Source of the DNA: an uncultured Bordetella sp.
GTDB taxonomy: Bacteria; Pseudomonadota; Gammaproteobacteria; Burkholderiales; Burkholderiaceae_B
DNA: 10,251 nt
Assembly: GCA_937881145.1 (NCBI GenBank)
Contig: CALGFL010000444.1
Location: 1-10,251 of the forward strand
Direction of reading: 5' to 3'
Shown one piece after another: positions 1-6,422 of the stretch. A program made the translations under genes and the position numbers. How positions within the stretch are numbered: the first letter of the stretch is position 1; the number at the start of each line of letters is the position of its first letter. The notes beneath the pieces were generated by a model. It saw only the letters and a list, made by a program, of their open reading frames with translations, did not search any database and was not told the DNA's origin.

Positions 1-1
1 A

Positions 2-979
2 CTGAGCGAGCAGGCAGAGACACAGTCCGAGTCCAGGCAAGTCGAAAATAGAGGCGTGCGCCACGACGTGCTGTTGCCGGTCGCCTCCGTCGTGGCTCGG
101 ACGCGTTACGCCATTCCGGCCATTCCCTTGACGGCCGCGGCGCAGCAAGCCTTGCTGGTTCAGTTGCAGGGTCATGTGCTGGCCCAGGGCGTGCGCGTGG
201 AACTGATGCCGCATCTGCTCAGCCTGGACCAGATGCCGCGCACATTCTCGGAAACCTGGCACTGGCTGCACAAGCTGGCCTCCCGCGCGCTGGGCTCCGA
301 GACCGTCAGGCCCGCGCCCGACGCCGAGGTGGAGACAGCCCATATGCTGGCCGACACCCGCTACCTGGTGGCCGCGGTGGCCGTGCCGCAAGGCCAGCCG
401 CTGTTCCGCTGGCAGGAGCAACCCGAAGACCAGGCCAGCAGCCGCGATGCCTGCCTGGAACAATGGGTGGCCCAAGCCCAACCCACCATCGCCGCCCTGC
501 TGCCCGGCTGCGGCCTCGAATGCCTGTTGCCCGACGCCTATTACGTCAGCAACCGCGAAGCCGATCGACGCGTGCGCCCGCTGTCGCTGCGCGCCGCGGT
601 CAATTGGCTCGAAGGCACGGTCAACCTGCCCGCCGAGCAGCTGCGCGCCGTGGTGGCCGGCTGCGGCGAAACCCGCGTGGATGAATATCGCGTCGGCTTC
701 ACGCCCGCTCACAGCAACGACGTCTACTATGGCTGCGTGTGGCCGCTTTACGGCCGCGAGGACGAAGAAGCCCTGGACGACGGCCAACCCGGCGCCGTCG
801 AAGAAATCGCAGCGCTCCTGCGGGAGTACGGCGTGGGCGAAGTGCGCCGCATTCCCGGCGTGCTGTCTCCCGAGTTCTGCGAAGACTGCGGCGCGCCCTA
901 CTTTCCCAACCCGCAGGGCGAGATGGTTCACGCGGAATTGCCCGAAGACGCCTCCGGCACCCCCGCGCATTTTCATTAA
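2..979 (+). CDS. DUF2863 family protein, 5'-truncated by the window edge
   Basis: The reading frame is open to the left edge, so the GTG at 56 is only an internal codon and the true start lies upstream; 325 residues are visible. The sequence fits my recollection of the betaproteobacterial DUF2863 family, usually about 400 residues: a stretch after 'RYLVAAVAVPQGQPLFRWQE', a 'LECLLPDAYY' segment, and a C-terminal 'FCEDCGAPYFPNPQGE' block followed by a His-containing tail ending HFH. The CxxC pair (Cys codons at 878-880 and 887-889) with trailing histidines suggests a small metal-binding knuckle; that is inference. No signal peptide or membrane segment is visible in this part, so it is probably cytoplasmic. 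Its TAA stop directly abuts the ATG of earP, implying cotranscription and translational coupling. The biochemical function is unknown. Confidence 0.85.
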   Translation: MSEQAETQSESRQVENRGVRHDVLLPVASVVARTRYAIPAIPLTAAAQQALLVQLQGHVLAQGVRVELMPHLLSLDQMPRTFSETWHWLHKLASRALGSETVRPAPDAEVETAHMLADTRYLVAAVAVPQGQPLFRWQEQPEDQASSRDACLEQWVAQAQPTIAALLPGCGLECLLPDAYYVSNREADRRVRPLSLRAAVNWLEGTVNLPAEQLRAVVAGCGETRVDEYRVGFTPAHSNDVYYGCVWPLYGREDEEALDDGQPGAVEEIAALLREYGVGEVRRIPGVLSPEFCEDCGAPYFPNPQGEMVHAELPEDASGTPAHFH

Positions 980-2161
980 ATGAGCCTGCGCGCCGACCTG
1001 TTCTGCCGGGTCGTCGACAACTACGGCGACATCGGCGTGTGCTGGCGGCTGGCGCGCCGGCTGGCGCAAGGCCCGGGCTGGCGGATGCGGCTCTGGGTCG
1101 ACGATCTGCGCGCCTTCGCCCGCATCCAGCCCGGCATCGATCCCACCGCCGCGCGGCAACGGCATACAGGCGTCGAAATCATCCATTGGCAAGAAAACGC
1201 GCCCTCGCCGCTGCCGGTCCCTGGCGACGTGGTGATCGAGGCCTTTGCCTGCGATCCGCCGGCCGAGTTCGTCGACGCCATGCGTGCGCAGGCGGCCGGC
1301 CCGTCTCATGACGCGAGCGCGAGCCCAGTCTGGATCAATCTGGAATACCTCAGCGCCGAAGACTGGGTGGCGCGCTTTCACACCCTGTCGTCGCAGCGCC
1401 CGGACGGGCTGGTGAAGTATTTCTTCTTTCCCGGCTTTACGGCGGCCACCGGTGGCCTGCTGCGCGAACCGGGCCTTACGGCCGAGCGCGACGCGCTGCA
1501 GGCGTCGCGCGAGGCGCAAAACGATTTCCTGCGCGGCTTGGGCCTGGACCAGGCCGCACTGGCGGCGCATCGCCAGGGCGTTCGGGTGCTCTCGCTGTTT
1601 TGTTATCCGCGTGCGCCGACCGACGCGCTGGCGCACACCTTGCGACGACGGTCCGATTCGACCCTGATATTGGTGCCCGAAGGCGTGGCGCCCGGCCTGG
1701 ACGAGCAGGCCGGCGGCGCGCTGCGCATCGCCCGCGTGCCCTTCGTCGCGCAGCCCGACTTCGATCGGCTGCTCTGGTGCGCCGACCTCAATTTCGTGCG
1801 CGGCGAGGATTCGTTCGTGCGCGCCGCCTGGGCGGCCCGCCCGCTGGTCTGGCATATCTATCCCCAGGACGGCAGCGCGCATCTGGAAAAGCTCGAGGCC
1901 TGGCTGGCCCACTACCCTGCCCCCGACACCGCCCGCACCCTGGCGCGCGCCTGGAATTGCGCCCCCCGGAATCCGGATGCGACCGCCCCGGGCTCGCCGC
2001 AGGCGCACCGCCTGGGCCAGGCCCTGGAAGCGGCGCTGGCCGAACCGGCCTGGAGCGCCTGGCAGGCGGCCGCCCATGCCTGGGACGCCCAGCAGGCAAC
2101 CGGCCCCGATCTGGCCGACAAGTTGGCCATTTTTTGCGCAGAAAAACTTAAAACACGTTAG
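980..2161 (+). CDS. earP: EF-P arginine-32 rhamnosyltransferase EarP
   Basis: A 393-residue protein of the EarP family (formerly DUF2331, glycosyltransferase GT104), which moves rhamnose from dTDP-beta-L-rhamnose to Arg32 of elongation factor P with inversion. It has the usual two Rossmann-like halves and length. The N-terminal signature VVDNYGDIGVCWRLA carries Asp13 and Asp17, matching the acidic residues reported as essential in Pseudomonas EarP. The C-terminal nucleotide-sugar site is recognisable as NFVRGEDSFVRA (residues 271-282, with Glu276 and Asp277) followed by PLVWHIYPQ. The ATG is the base after the upstream stop and I see no Shine-Dalgarno sequence in front of it, so it probably depends on ribosomes finishing the DUF2863 gene. 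Its substrate gene efp follows 132 bp downstream. A rhamnose-donor pathway must exist elsewhere in the genome; none is in the window. Confidence 0.96.
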   Translation: MSLRADLFCRVVDNYGDIGVCWRLARRLAQGPGWRMRLWVDDLRAFARIQPGIDPTAARQRHTGVEIIHWQENAPSPLPVPGDVVIEAFACDPPAEFVDAMRAQAAGPSHDASASPVWINLEYLSAEDWVARFHTLSSQRPDGLVKYFFFPGFTAATGGLLREPGLTAERDALQASREAQNDFLRGLGLDQAALAAHRQGVRVLSLFCYPRAPTDALAHTLRRRSDSTLILVPEGVAPGLDEQAGGALRIARVPFVAQPDFDRLLWCADLNFVRGEDSFVRAAWAARPLVWHIYPQDGSAHLEKLEAWLAHYPAPDTARTLARAWNCAPRNPDATAPGSPQAHRLGQALEAALAEPAWSAWQAAAHAWDAQQATGPDLADKLAIFCAEKLKTR

Positions 2162-2164
2162 AAT
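2134..2164 (+). promoter_or_regulatory. Candidate sigma-70 promoter for efp
   Basis: A TAGAAT hexamer (2159-2164), one mismatch from the -10 consensus, overlaps the earP stop codon. A TTGCGC box (2134-2139) lies 19 bp upstream, or 18 bp if TTAGAA is used as the -10. The spacer is A/T-rich compared with the surrounding GC-rich DNA. The -35 match is only partial and the spacing is long, so this is an inference. It would give efp its own transcript with a leader of roughly 120 nt, besides readthrough from earP. Confidence 0.5.
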
Positions 2165-2208
2165 AGAAGGCTTTACCGGCTTTGCGATGATTTTTGCCGG
2201 CGCTATTG

Positions 2209-2253
2209 GTGGGAATTAACCCAGTGGGAACTGACCCGGCAGGAATGAACCCG
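2209..2253 (+). repeat. Three 15-bp tandem repeats in the efp leader
   Basis: Three contiguous imperfect copies: GTGGGAATTAACCCA (2209-2223), GTGGGAACTGACCCG (2224-2238) and GCAGGAATGAACCCG (2239-2253), matching one another at 10 to 12 of 15 positions. Two weaker, shorter relatives follow (GAGGATCACCCC at 2257-2268 and GAGAACTACCCG at 2269-2280), running into the ribosome-binding site. Each of the first units has the form GG(G)-six bases-(A)CCC and can fold into a tiny hairpin. The array sits between the candidate promoter and the efp start, so it would be transcribed as untranslated leader. Confidence 0.75.
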
Positions 2254-2293
2254 CGCGAGGATCACCCCGAGAACTACCCGGAGTTTTGATTAG

Positions 2294-2848
2294 ATGAAAA
2301 CCGCTCAGGAATTGCGAGTCGGCAACGTGATCATGGTCGGCAAGGATCCGCTCGTGGTCCAGAAGGCCGAATACAACAAATCGGGCCGCAACGCGGCTGT
2401 GGTCAAGCTGAAGTTCAAGAACCTGCTCAACGGCTCGAACAGCGAGTCGGTCTACAAGGCCGACGAAAAATTCGACATCGTCCTGCTCGAGCGCAAGGAA
2501 TGCTCGTACTCGTACTTCGGCGACCCCATGTATGTCTTCATGGACGCCGAGTACAACCAGTACGAGATCGAAGCCGACAGCATGGGCGACGCCCTGAACT
2601 ACATCGAGGAAGGCATGCCCGTGGAAGTGGTCTTCTACGAAGGCCGCGCCATCTCGGTCGAACTGCCCACCATGCTCGTGCGCGAAATCATCTACACCGA
2701 GCCGGCCGTGCGCGGCGACACCTCGGGCAAGGTTCTCAAGCCCGCCAAGATCAACACCGGCTTCGAACTGAACGTGCCGCTCTTTTGCGCCATCGGCGAC
2801 AAGATCGAGATCGACACCCGCACCAACGAATACCGCAGCCGCGTGTAA
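2294..2848 (+). CDS. efp: Translation elongation factor P (Arg32, rhamnosylated type)
   Basis: A 184-residue EF-P, full length for the family. It binds between the ribosomal P and E sites and stimulates peptide-bond formation at consecutive prolines. The three beta-barrel domains are intact: a KOW-like domain I (about 1-65), then two OB folds (about 66-128 and 129-184) ending [11 protein letters not shown]. The modified loop reads NKSGRN, placing Arg32 (codon CGC at 2387-2389) at the tip; this is the EarP-type EF-P and not the lysine type modified by EpmA/EpmB or the YmfI class. The adjacent upstream earP agrees with this. The ATG is preceded by GGAG at 2280-2283, 10 bases away. The gene has its own candidate promoter and a repeat-containing leader, and ends before a strong intrinsic terminator. 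Confidence 0.98.
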   Translation: MKTAQELRVGNVIMVGKDPLVVQKAEYNKSGRNAAVVKLKFKNLLNGSNSESVYKADEKFDIVLLERKECSYSYFGDPMYVFMDAEYNQYEIEADSMGDALNYIEEGMPVEVVFYEGRAISVELPTMLVREIIYTEPAVRGDTSGKVLKPAKINTGFELNVPLFCAIGDKIEIDTRTNEYRSRV

Positions 2849-2894
2849 GCGCAGCACGGTTCGTTTGTGGCCGGCTGCGCGCCGGCCCATGCGC

Positions 2895-2924
2895 AAAGCC
2901 CTCGGATTTCTCCGAGGGCTTTTT
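2895..2924 (+). terminator. Rho-independent terminator of efp
   Basis: A perfect stem, AAAGCCCTCGGA (2895-2906) against TCCGAGGGCTTT (2911-2922), encloses a TTTC loop and leads into a T run ending at 2924. It lies 46 bp past the efp stop and has the classic A-tract/GC-stem/U-tract form. In the other orientation only three T residues follow the stem, so it is a weaker stop for the convergent minus-strand transcript. Confidence 0.92.
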
Positions 2925-2962
2925 CGTTCGCGGCCGATGGAATCGAAAACCGGGGCCGACTC

Positions 2963-3424
2963 TTATTGCAGCTGTCCGTCGTCCAGAAAGGACGGCAGCG
3001 TCATGACCTCGATGCCGTCATCGGCCAGCGCGGTGCGCTCTTCCTGCGTCGCGGTGCCGCGGATGGGACGCTCGTCGGCCTCGCCCTCGTGGATGCGGCG
3101 AGCCTCTTCGGCAAAGCGCGGGCCTACGTTCTCGGTCGAGCGCACCAGCTCGCGCACCTGGCGCATGACGCGGGCCTGCAGGGCGACCATGGCCGCTTTC
3201 TCGTCCATGCCCACGGCCGGCGCCGGCGGTGCGGATTCGGGCGCGTGCAGGTGCGAGACGTTCAGATGCGGCGCCGACAGGCGCTTGGCGATTTCTTTGG
3301 AGTCGCACATGGGACAGGCGACCAGACCCCGGGCGCGCTGTGCGTCGTAGTCGTCGTGCGAGGCGAACCAGCCCTCGAAGACGTGGCCGTGCTCGCATTG
3401 AAGGTCGAAAACTTTGAGTGCCAT
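2963..3424 (-). CDS. DUF1178 family protein, putative zinc-ribbon
   Basis: A 153-residue protein matching the DUF1178 family of alpha- and betaproteobacteria, full length. The N-terminal half reads like a zinc ribbon: Cys10 with His12 and His14 in LQCEHGHVFEGWF, then CPMC (Cys37, Cys40). A variable linker with APPAPA follows, and a helical region ending in the family-typical segment 'ERPIRGTATQEERTALADDG' and a short acidic tail. No signal peptide or membrane segment is present, so it is probably cytoplasmic; the function is unknown. The ATG at 3422-3424 has only a weak upstream GAAG, very close to the start. It lies 119 bp downstream of the DUF2968 lipoprotein gene with a hairpin between, so the two may or may not share a transcript. 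It converges on efp. Confidence 0.9.
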   Translation of the reverse strand: MALKVFDLQCEHGHVFEGWFASHDDYDAQRARGLVACPMCDSKEIAKRLSAPHLNVSHLHAPESAPPAPAVGMDEKAAMVALQARVMRQVRELVRSTENVGPRFAEEARRIHEGEADERPIRGTATQEERTALADDGIEVMTLPSFLDDGQLQ

Positions 3425-3510
3425 GACTTCAATATGGGTGCGAAGGGCGCAAAGACAAGGGCGGCGGATGCCCTCGCCGGGCTATGTGTGCCCACCCTAG
3501 GCCCAAGATT

Positions 3511-3536
3511 ACGCCGCCGGGCGGCCGCGGCGGCGT
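3511..3536 (-). terminator. GC-rich hairpin after the lipoprotein gene, possible terminator
   Basis: A perfect 9-bp inverted repeat (ACGCCGCCG and CGGCGGCGT, 8-base loop) begins 8 bp beyond the TAA of the minus-strand DUF2968 gene. On the minus strand it is followed by AATCTT, which is not a proper U tract, so termination may be partial. It would reduce readthrough into the DUF1178 gene or protect the upstream mRNA end. Confidence 0.45.
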
Positions 3537-3543
3537 CGGGTCT

Positions 3544-4473
3544 TTATTGCGCTTGAGGTGCGGATTGGGGTGCTGCAACGGCGGGGGCCGCCGGTGCAGC
3601 CTGCGCCGCCGCTTGCACCGGCGCGCTCATCTGCGTATCGGCTGCTTGCGGCGCGGCAGGCTGAGGTGCGGCCTTGGCAGCGGGCGCGGCCTTGTGGACG
3701 ACCTTGCTCCTGCGATAGGTGTAGGATTTTTTATAGGACCTGCGTGCCGGCCGCGTGTAATGCCTGGAGTACGCCGGACGGTTGACGATGCCCGAGAGGC
3801 GGTTCTGCTCGGCCTGCAAGGCATCGATCTGGCGCTGCAGGTTGCTCAGTTGCGTGCGGGCAATCTGCTGTTGCTGGTTCAGGCGATCGGTCTCGGCGTT
3901 GATCTGGTTCTGCCGGGTGGCCACTTGCTGGTCCTGCTGCTGGCGCAGGGCCTGGTCGGCCTGCAGCGTTCCCAGGCGGGCCAGACGGGCGTTGAGCAGT
4001 TGCCGGGCCTTGGCGTTTTCGGCTTCGAGGCGGATGCGGTCGAAGTCGGCCTGGGCCAGTTCGGCCGTGCGGGCGGCATAGGCCCGGTAGGCCATGTCGG
4101 CCTGCTGCGCGGATTGAGTTTTGACGACTTGCCAGAAGTTGCGCTGTTGGAAAAGCACAACATAATAGGTCAGATCATCCGGCCTGAAGAGCATGCTGGC
4201 GCCGTAGCTGGCGTTGTAGATCGTACGCAGCTCGTCGACTTTGTGATCGCGGATGAGGCCCTGAAGTTCGGCCACGGTGGTGTTGGAGGCCGGCACGTCG
4301 ACCTGCGGCGCGACGGGCGCGGCACCATTTTCGGCGGCCGGCTTGACATCAACCTGCTGGGAGGCCTCGGACGACGACGGGTTGGTCGCACAGGCGCTCA
4401 AGCCTATCAAGGCTGCGCAGGCCAGCACTACGCGCAAGACCTTGCCGGCGCGCAGGAGACCAAACTGATGCAT
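3544..4473 (-). CDS. DUF2968 family lipoprotein with coiled coil and Ala/Pro/Gln-rich tail
   Basis: I recognise the DUF2968 family, known mainly in Burkholderiales, from the core 'VAELQGLIRDHKVDELRTIY', 'YGASMLF' and 'YYVVLFQQRNFWQVVKTQS'. From the ATG at 4473 the protein has 309 residues. A basic, hydrophobic signal peptide ends in the lipobox LSAC with Cys28 as the lipid-modified residue; Ala at +2 favours the outer membrane. After the core (about 66-130) comes a long Gln/Ala/Leu-rich coiled coil (about 130-228), a basic Tyr/Arg/Lys patch (about 232-261, SYKKSYTYRRSK) and a low-complexity A/P/Q tail to the end. Other in-frame starts are ATG at 4485 and TTG at 4500; I prefer 4473 because AAAGGG lies about 12 bases upstream and the signal peptide length is then typical. 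A coil plus basic patch could span to or contact peptidoglycan, but that is a guess; the function is unknown. Confidence 0.85.
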   Translation of the reverse strand: MHQFGLLRAGKVLRVVLACAALIGLSACATNPSSSEASQQVDVKPAAENGAAPVAPQVDVPASNTTVAELQGLIRDHKVDELRTIYNASYGASMLFRPDDLTYYVVLFQQRNFWQVVKTQSAQQADMAYRAYAARTAELAQADFDRIRLEAENAKARQLLNARLARLGTLQADQALRQQQDQQVATRQNQINAETDRLNQQQQIARTQLSNLQRQIDALQAEQNRLSGIVNRPAYSRHYTRPARRSYKKSYTYRRSKVVHKAAPAAKAAPQPAAPQAADTQMSAPVQAAAQAAPAAPAVAAPQSAPQAQ

Positions 4474-4507
4474 GTCGTGTGCCATCCCTTTGAGAAACAA
4501 TCTTTTA

Positions 4508-4536
4508 ACTATAGCAACTTATCGCCCAGCTACGAA
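4508..4536 (-). promoter_or_regulatory. Candidate promoter of the DUF2968 lipoprotein gene
   Basis: On the minus strand, TATAGT (4513-4508, one mismatch from -10 consensus) lies exactly 17 bp from TTCGTA (4536-4531), a weak -35 with three of six matches. Transcription would begin near 4500, about 25-30 bases ahead of the chosen ATG. The area is locally A/T-rich. Assigned by eye only. Confidence 0.45.
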
Positions 4537-4584
4537 TACCTGTGATCACGGGCTTGACTCCAGAGGAATCGCCGTCGGCCAAAT

Positions 4585-4597
4585 CCCCCGCTGGGGG
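4585..4597 (-). terminator. Short C5/G5 hairpin downstream of the importer operon
   Basis: On the minus strand CCCCC-AGC-GGGGG is followed by ATTTGG, about 35 bp past the ATPase stop. The stem is only 5 bp, though all G-C, and the T run is short. It is the only terminator-like element between the importer genes and the lipoprotein promoter, so it is offered as a weak candidate. Confidence 0.35.
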
Positions 4598-4631
4598 CAG
4601 GGCACTCAGGAAAACCGTTGATTTTACTGTA

Positions 4632-6338
4632 TTAAGACGTTTGCAGGTGGTCAAAATCCAACCGTGGCACGGCTTCGAGCAGCCGACGTGTAACGGCATG
4701 GTCCGGCTCGTACAGCACGGCGCGGGCCGTATTGCATTCGACGATGCGTCCCTCATGCATCACCGCCACCCGGTCGGCCAGATATTCGACCACGCTGAAA
4801 TTGTGCGTGATGAAGAGATAGGCGATGCCCAGATCGGCCTGCAGCTCGCGCAGCAGATCCAGGATCTGCGCCTGCACCGATACGTCCAGGGCCGAGGTGG
4901 GTTCGTCGCAGACCAGCACCTTGGGCTCGACGGCGAGCGCCCGGGCGATGGCGACGCGCTGGCGCTGGCCGCCGGAGAATTCGTGCGGGTATCGCTGCGA
5001 CGCGTCGGCGGGCAGGCCGACGCGCGCCAGCAGACCCTGCGCCCGCTCGGCGCGCGCGGCGGCACCCAGCTCGGGGCGCAGAGCGGCGATCCCCTCGTCC
5101 AGTATCTCGCCCACCCGCATGCGCGGGTCCAGCGAGGCATAGGGATCCTGGAACACCATCTGGATGTCGCGCCGCAGGCGGCGCAGCTCGGTGCGCGAGG
5201 CCGCCAGCAGATCGCGGCCCGCCAGGCGCGCGCTGCCCGTGACGCGGGCGCCCTGGGCCAGGCGCAGCAGGGCTTTGGCCGTGGTGGTCTTGCCGCAGCC
5301 CGATTCGCCCAGAAGCGCCAGGGTCTCGCCGGCGCGCAGCGCGAAGCTCACGCCGTCGACCGCCTTGATCCAGTCGCGCCGCCAGGCCCTGCCTCGCGCG
5401 GGGTAGTGCACGCACAGATTCTGCACGTCAAGCACGATCTCTTGCGATGTGGCGCAAGCGCCGGAAGCGGAGGATGGCATGGCGATCGTTCGCGTGATGG
5501 CGGCGGCCCTTGCCCGCCGGCCGGCAGCCGACAGGGGATGGCCACGCTTGGCGTAAGTGGGAATGGCGTCGAACAGTTCGCGCGCATAGGGGTGATCCGG
5601 CGCGGCGAAGAAATCGGCCGCCGACGCGCTGGCGACGATCTCGCCGGCGCGCATCAGGGCCACGTGATGCGCCACCTGGCGCACCACGGCCAGATCGTGC
5701 GTGATGAGCAGCACCGCCATGCCCAGCTCGCGCTGGATGTCGGCCAGCAGCGCCAGCACCTGGGCCTGCACGGTCACGTCCAGCGCCGTGGTCGGCTCGT
5801 CGGCGATGAGCAGGCCCGGCTCGGCGGCCAGCGCGATGGCGATCATGATGCGCTGCTTCTGCCCGCCCGAGAACTGAAAGGGGTAATCGTCCAGGCGCCG
5901 CACCGCGTCGGCGATGCCCACGCGGGCGAGCCAGTGCGCCGCCCGCTCGCGCGCCGCCGCGCCGCGCAGCGCGGTATGCGCGCGCAACACTTCCATGATC
6001 TGGTCGCCCACTCGCATGACCGGGTTCATGCTGGTGGCCGGCTCCTGGAAGATGATGCCGATGCTCCCGCCGCGCACGGCCCGCATGGCGGACTCGGGCA
6101 GGCGATTCAGATCGCGGCCTTCGAGACGGACCTGGCCGGCGGCGATGCGGCCGGCTTGCGGCAGCAGGCGCAGCAAAGCCAGCGCCGTCATGCTCTTGCC
6201 GCAGCCGGATTCGCCCACCAGCGCGAAGGTTTCGCCGCGTTCGACGGCAAAGCGCAGGCGCTTGACGGCCTGCGTCATGCCGGACTCGCCCTCCACATCC
6301 ACGCTCAGGCCCGCCACGTCGAGCAAAGGCGCGATCAT
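4632..6338 (-). CDS. Peptide-type ABC importer, double ATP-binding subunit (YejF-like)
   Basis: A 568-residue protein with two complete nucleotide-binding domains in one chain, as in YejF and GsiA, where DppD/DppF-type systems use two proteins. Domain 1: Walker A GESGCGKS (42-49), Q-loop Gln98, signature FSGGQKQR (156-163), Walker B LLIADEP (176-182), H-loop His214. Domain 2: Walker A GESGCGKT (344-351), Q-loop FQDPYASLDP (396-405), signature FSGGQRQR (454-461), Walker B LVCDEP (475-480), H-loop His512. A linker of about 40 residues with an oligopeptide-type C-terminal extension (HPYARELFDAIP) lies between them. All catalytic motifs are intact in both halves. It would power peptide uptake from the cytoplasmic face of the two permeases encoded upstream. 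The ATG has an excellent AAGGGGG Shine-Dalgarno sequence 4 bases away and overlaps (ATGA) the stop of a 24-codon mini-ORF; both lie in a duplicated segment. The exact substrate is not readable from the sequence. Confidence 0.95.
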   Translation of the reverse strand: MIAPLLDVAGLSVDVEGESGMTQAVKRLRFAVERGETFALVGESGCGKSMTALALLRLLPQAGRIAAGQVRLEGRDLNRLPESAMRAVRGGSIGIIFQEPATSMNPVMRVGDQIMEVLRAHTALRGAAARERAAHWLARVGIADAVRRLDDYPFQFSGGQKQRIMIAIALAAEPGLLIADEPTTALDVTVQAQVLALLADIQRELGMAVLLITHDLAVVRQVAHHVALMRAGEIVASASAADFFAAPDHPYARELFDAIPTYAKRGHPLSAAGRRARAAAITRTIAMPSSASGACATSQEIVLDVQNLCVHYPARGRAWRRDWIKAVDGVSFALRAGETLALLGESGCGKTTTAKALLRLAQGARVTGSARLAGRDLLAASRTELRRLRRDIQMVFQDPYASLDPRMRVGEILDEGIAALRPELGAAARAERAQGLLARVGLPADASQRYPHEFSGGQRQRVAIARALAVEPKVLVCDEPTSALDVSVQAQILDLLRELQADLGIAYLFITHNFSVVEYLADRVAVMHEGRIVECNTARAVLYEPDHAVTRRLLEAVPRLDFDHLQTS

Positions 6339-6409
6339 ATTGCCCCCTTGGCGCTGCGCGCCGTCCCCCCAAGGGGGAATGAGCGCTTGGGGCGGCCCGG
6401 CGCGATCAT
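6335..6409 (-). CDS. 24-codon mini-ORF between permease and ATPase genes
   Basis: From the ATG at 6407-6409 a 24-residue frame (beginning MIAPGRPKRSF, ending ARSAKGAI) runs to a TGA at 6335-6337. Its start overlaps the permease stop as ATGA, its stop overlaps the ATPase start as ATGA, and its own AAGGGGG Shine-Dalgarno sequence is identical to that of the ATPase gene. It exists because the junction was duplicated: its first four codons copy the ATPase start up to the third base of codon 4, and its last eight copy the permease end. The peptide is basic with no recognisable domain. It is likely to be translated; whether the peptide matters is doubtful, and its more plausible role is to hand ribosomes on to the ATPase start. 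Confidence 0.4.
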   Translation of the reverse strand: MIAPGRPKRSFPLGGTARSAKGAI

Positions 6410-6422
6410 ATTGCCCCCTTGG
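6343..6422 (-). promoter_or_regulatory. Possible alternative anti-Shine-Dalgarno stems
   Basis: On the minus-strand RNA, CCAAGGGGG occurs at 6422-6414 (Shine-Dalgarno of the mini-ORF) and at 6351-6343 (Shine-Dalgarno of the ATPase). Between them, CCCCCUUGG at 6377-6369 is perfectly complementary over 9 bp to both. Only one pairing can form at a time; the downstream stem has the shorter loop (17 versus 36 bases) and would hide the ATPase ribosome-binding site. The middle segment lies inside the mini-ORF, so ribosomes translating it would melt the stem. The complementarity is seen; the regulatory role is inferred. A local C5/G5 hairpin (6365-6377) could compete. Confidence 0.4.

Noticed and set aside
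56..58. GTG at 56 as the start of the DUF2863 protein
   Set aside because: The frame continues open to the window edge and the family is longer, so this is an internal codon.
2177..2200. CCGGC/GCCGG hairpin in the efp leader as a riboswitch or attenuator
   Set aside because: Only 5 paired bases with a 15-base loop and no following T run; not enough to support a regulatory element.
2209..2280. CRISPR-like array in the efp leader
   Set aside because: The 15-bp units are contiguous with no spacers and no cas genes are nearby; it is a short tandem repeat.
2216..2896. Minus-strand 226-codon frame opposite efp
   Set aside because: It mirrors efp almost exactly; efp is unambiguous, and the translation shows no recognisable family.
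3484..4545. Plus-strand 353-codon frame opposite the lipoprotein gene
   Set aside because: It is a shadow of the DUF2968 gene, whose signal peptide, lipobox and family core are clear on the minus strand.
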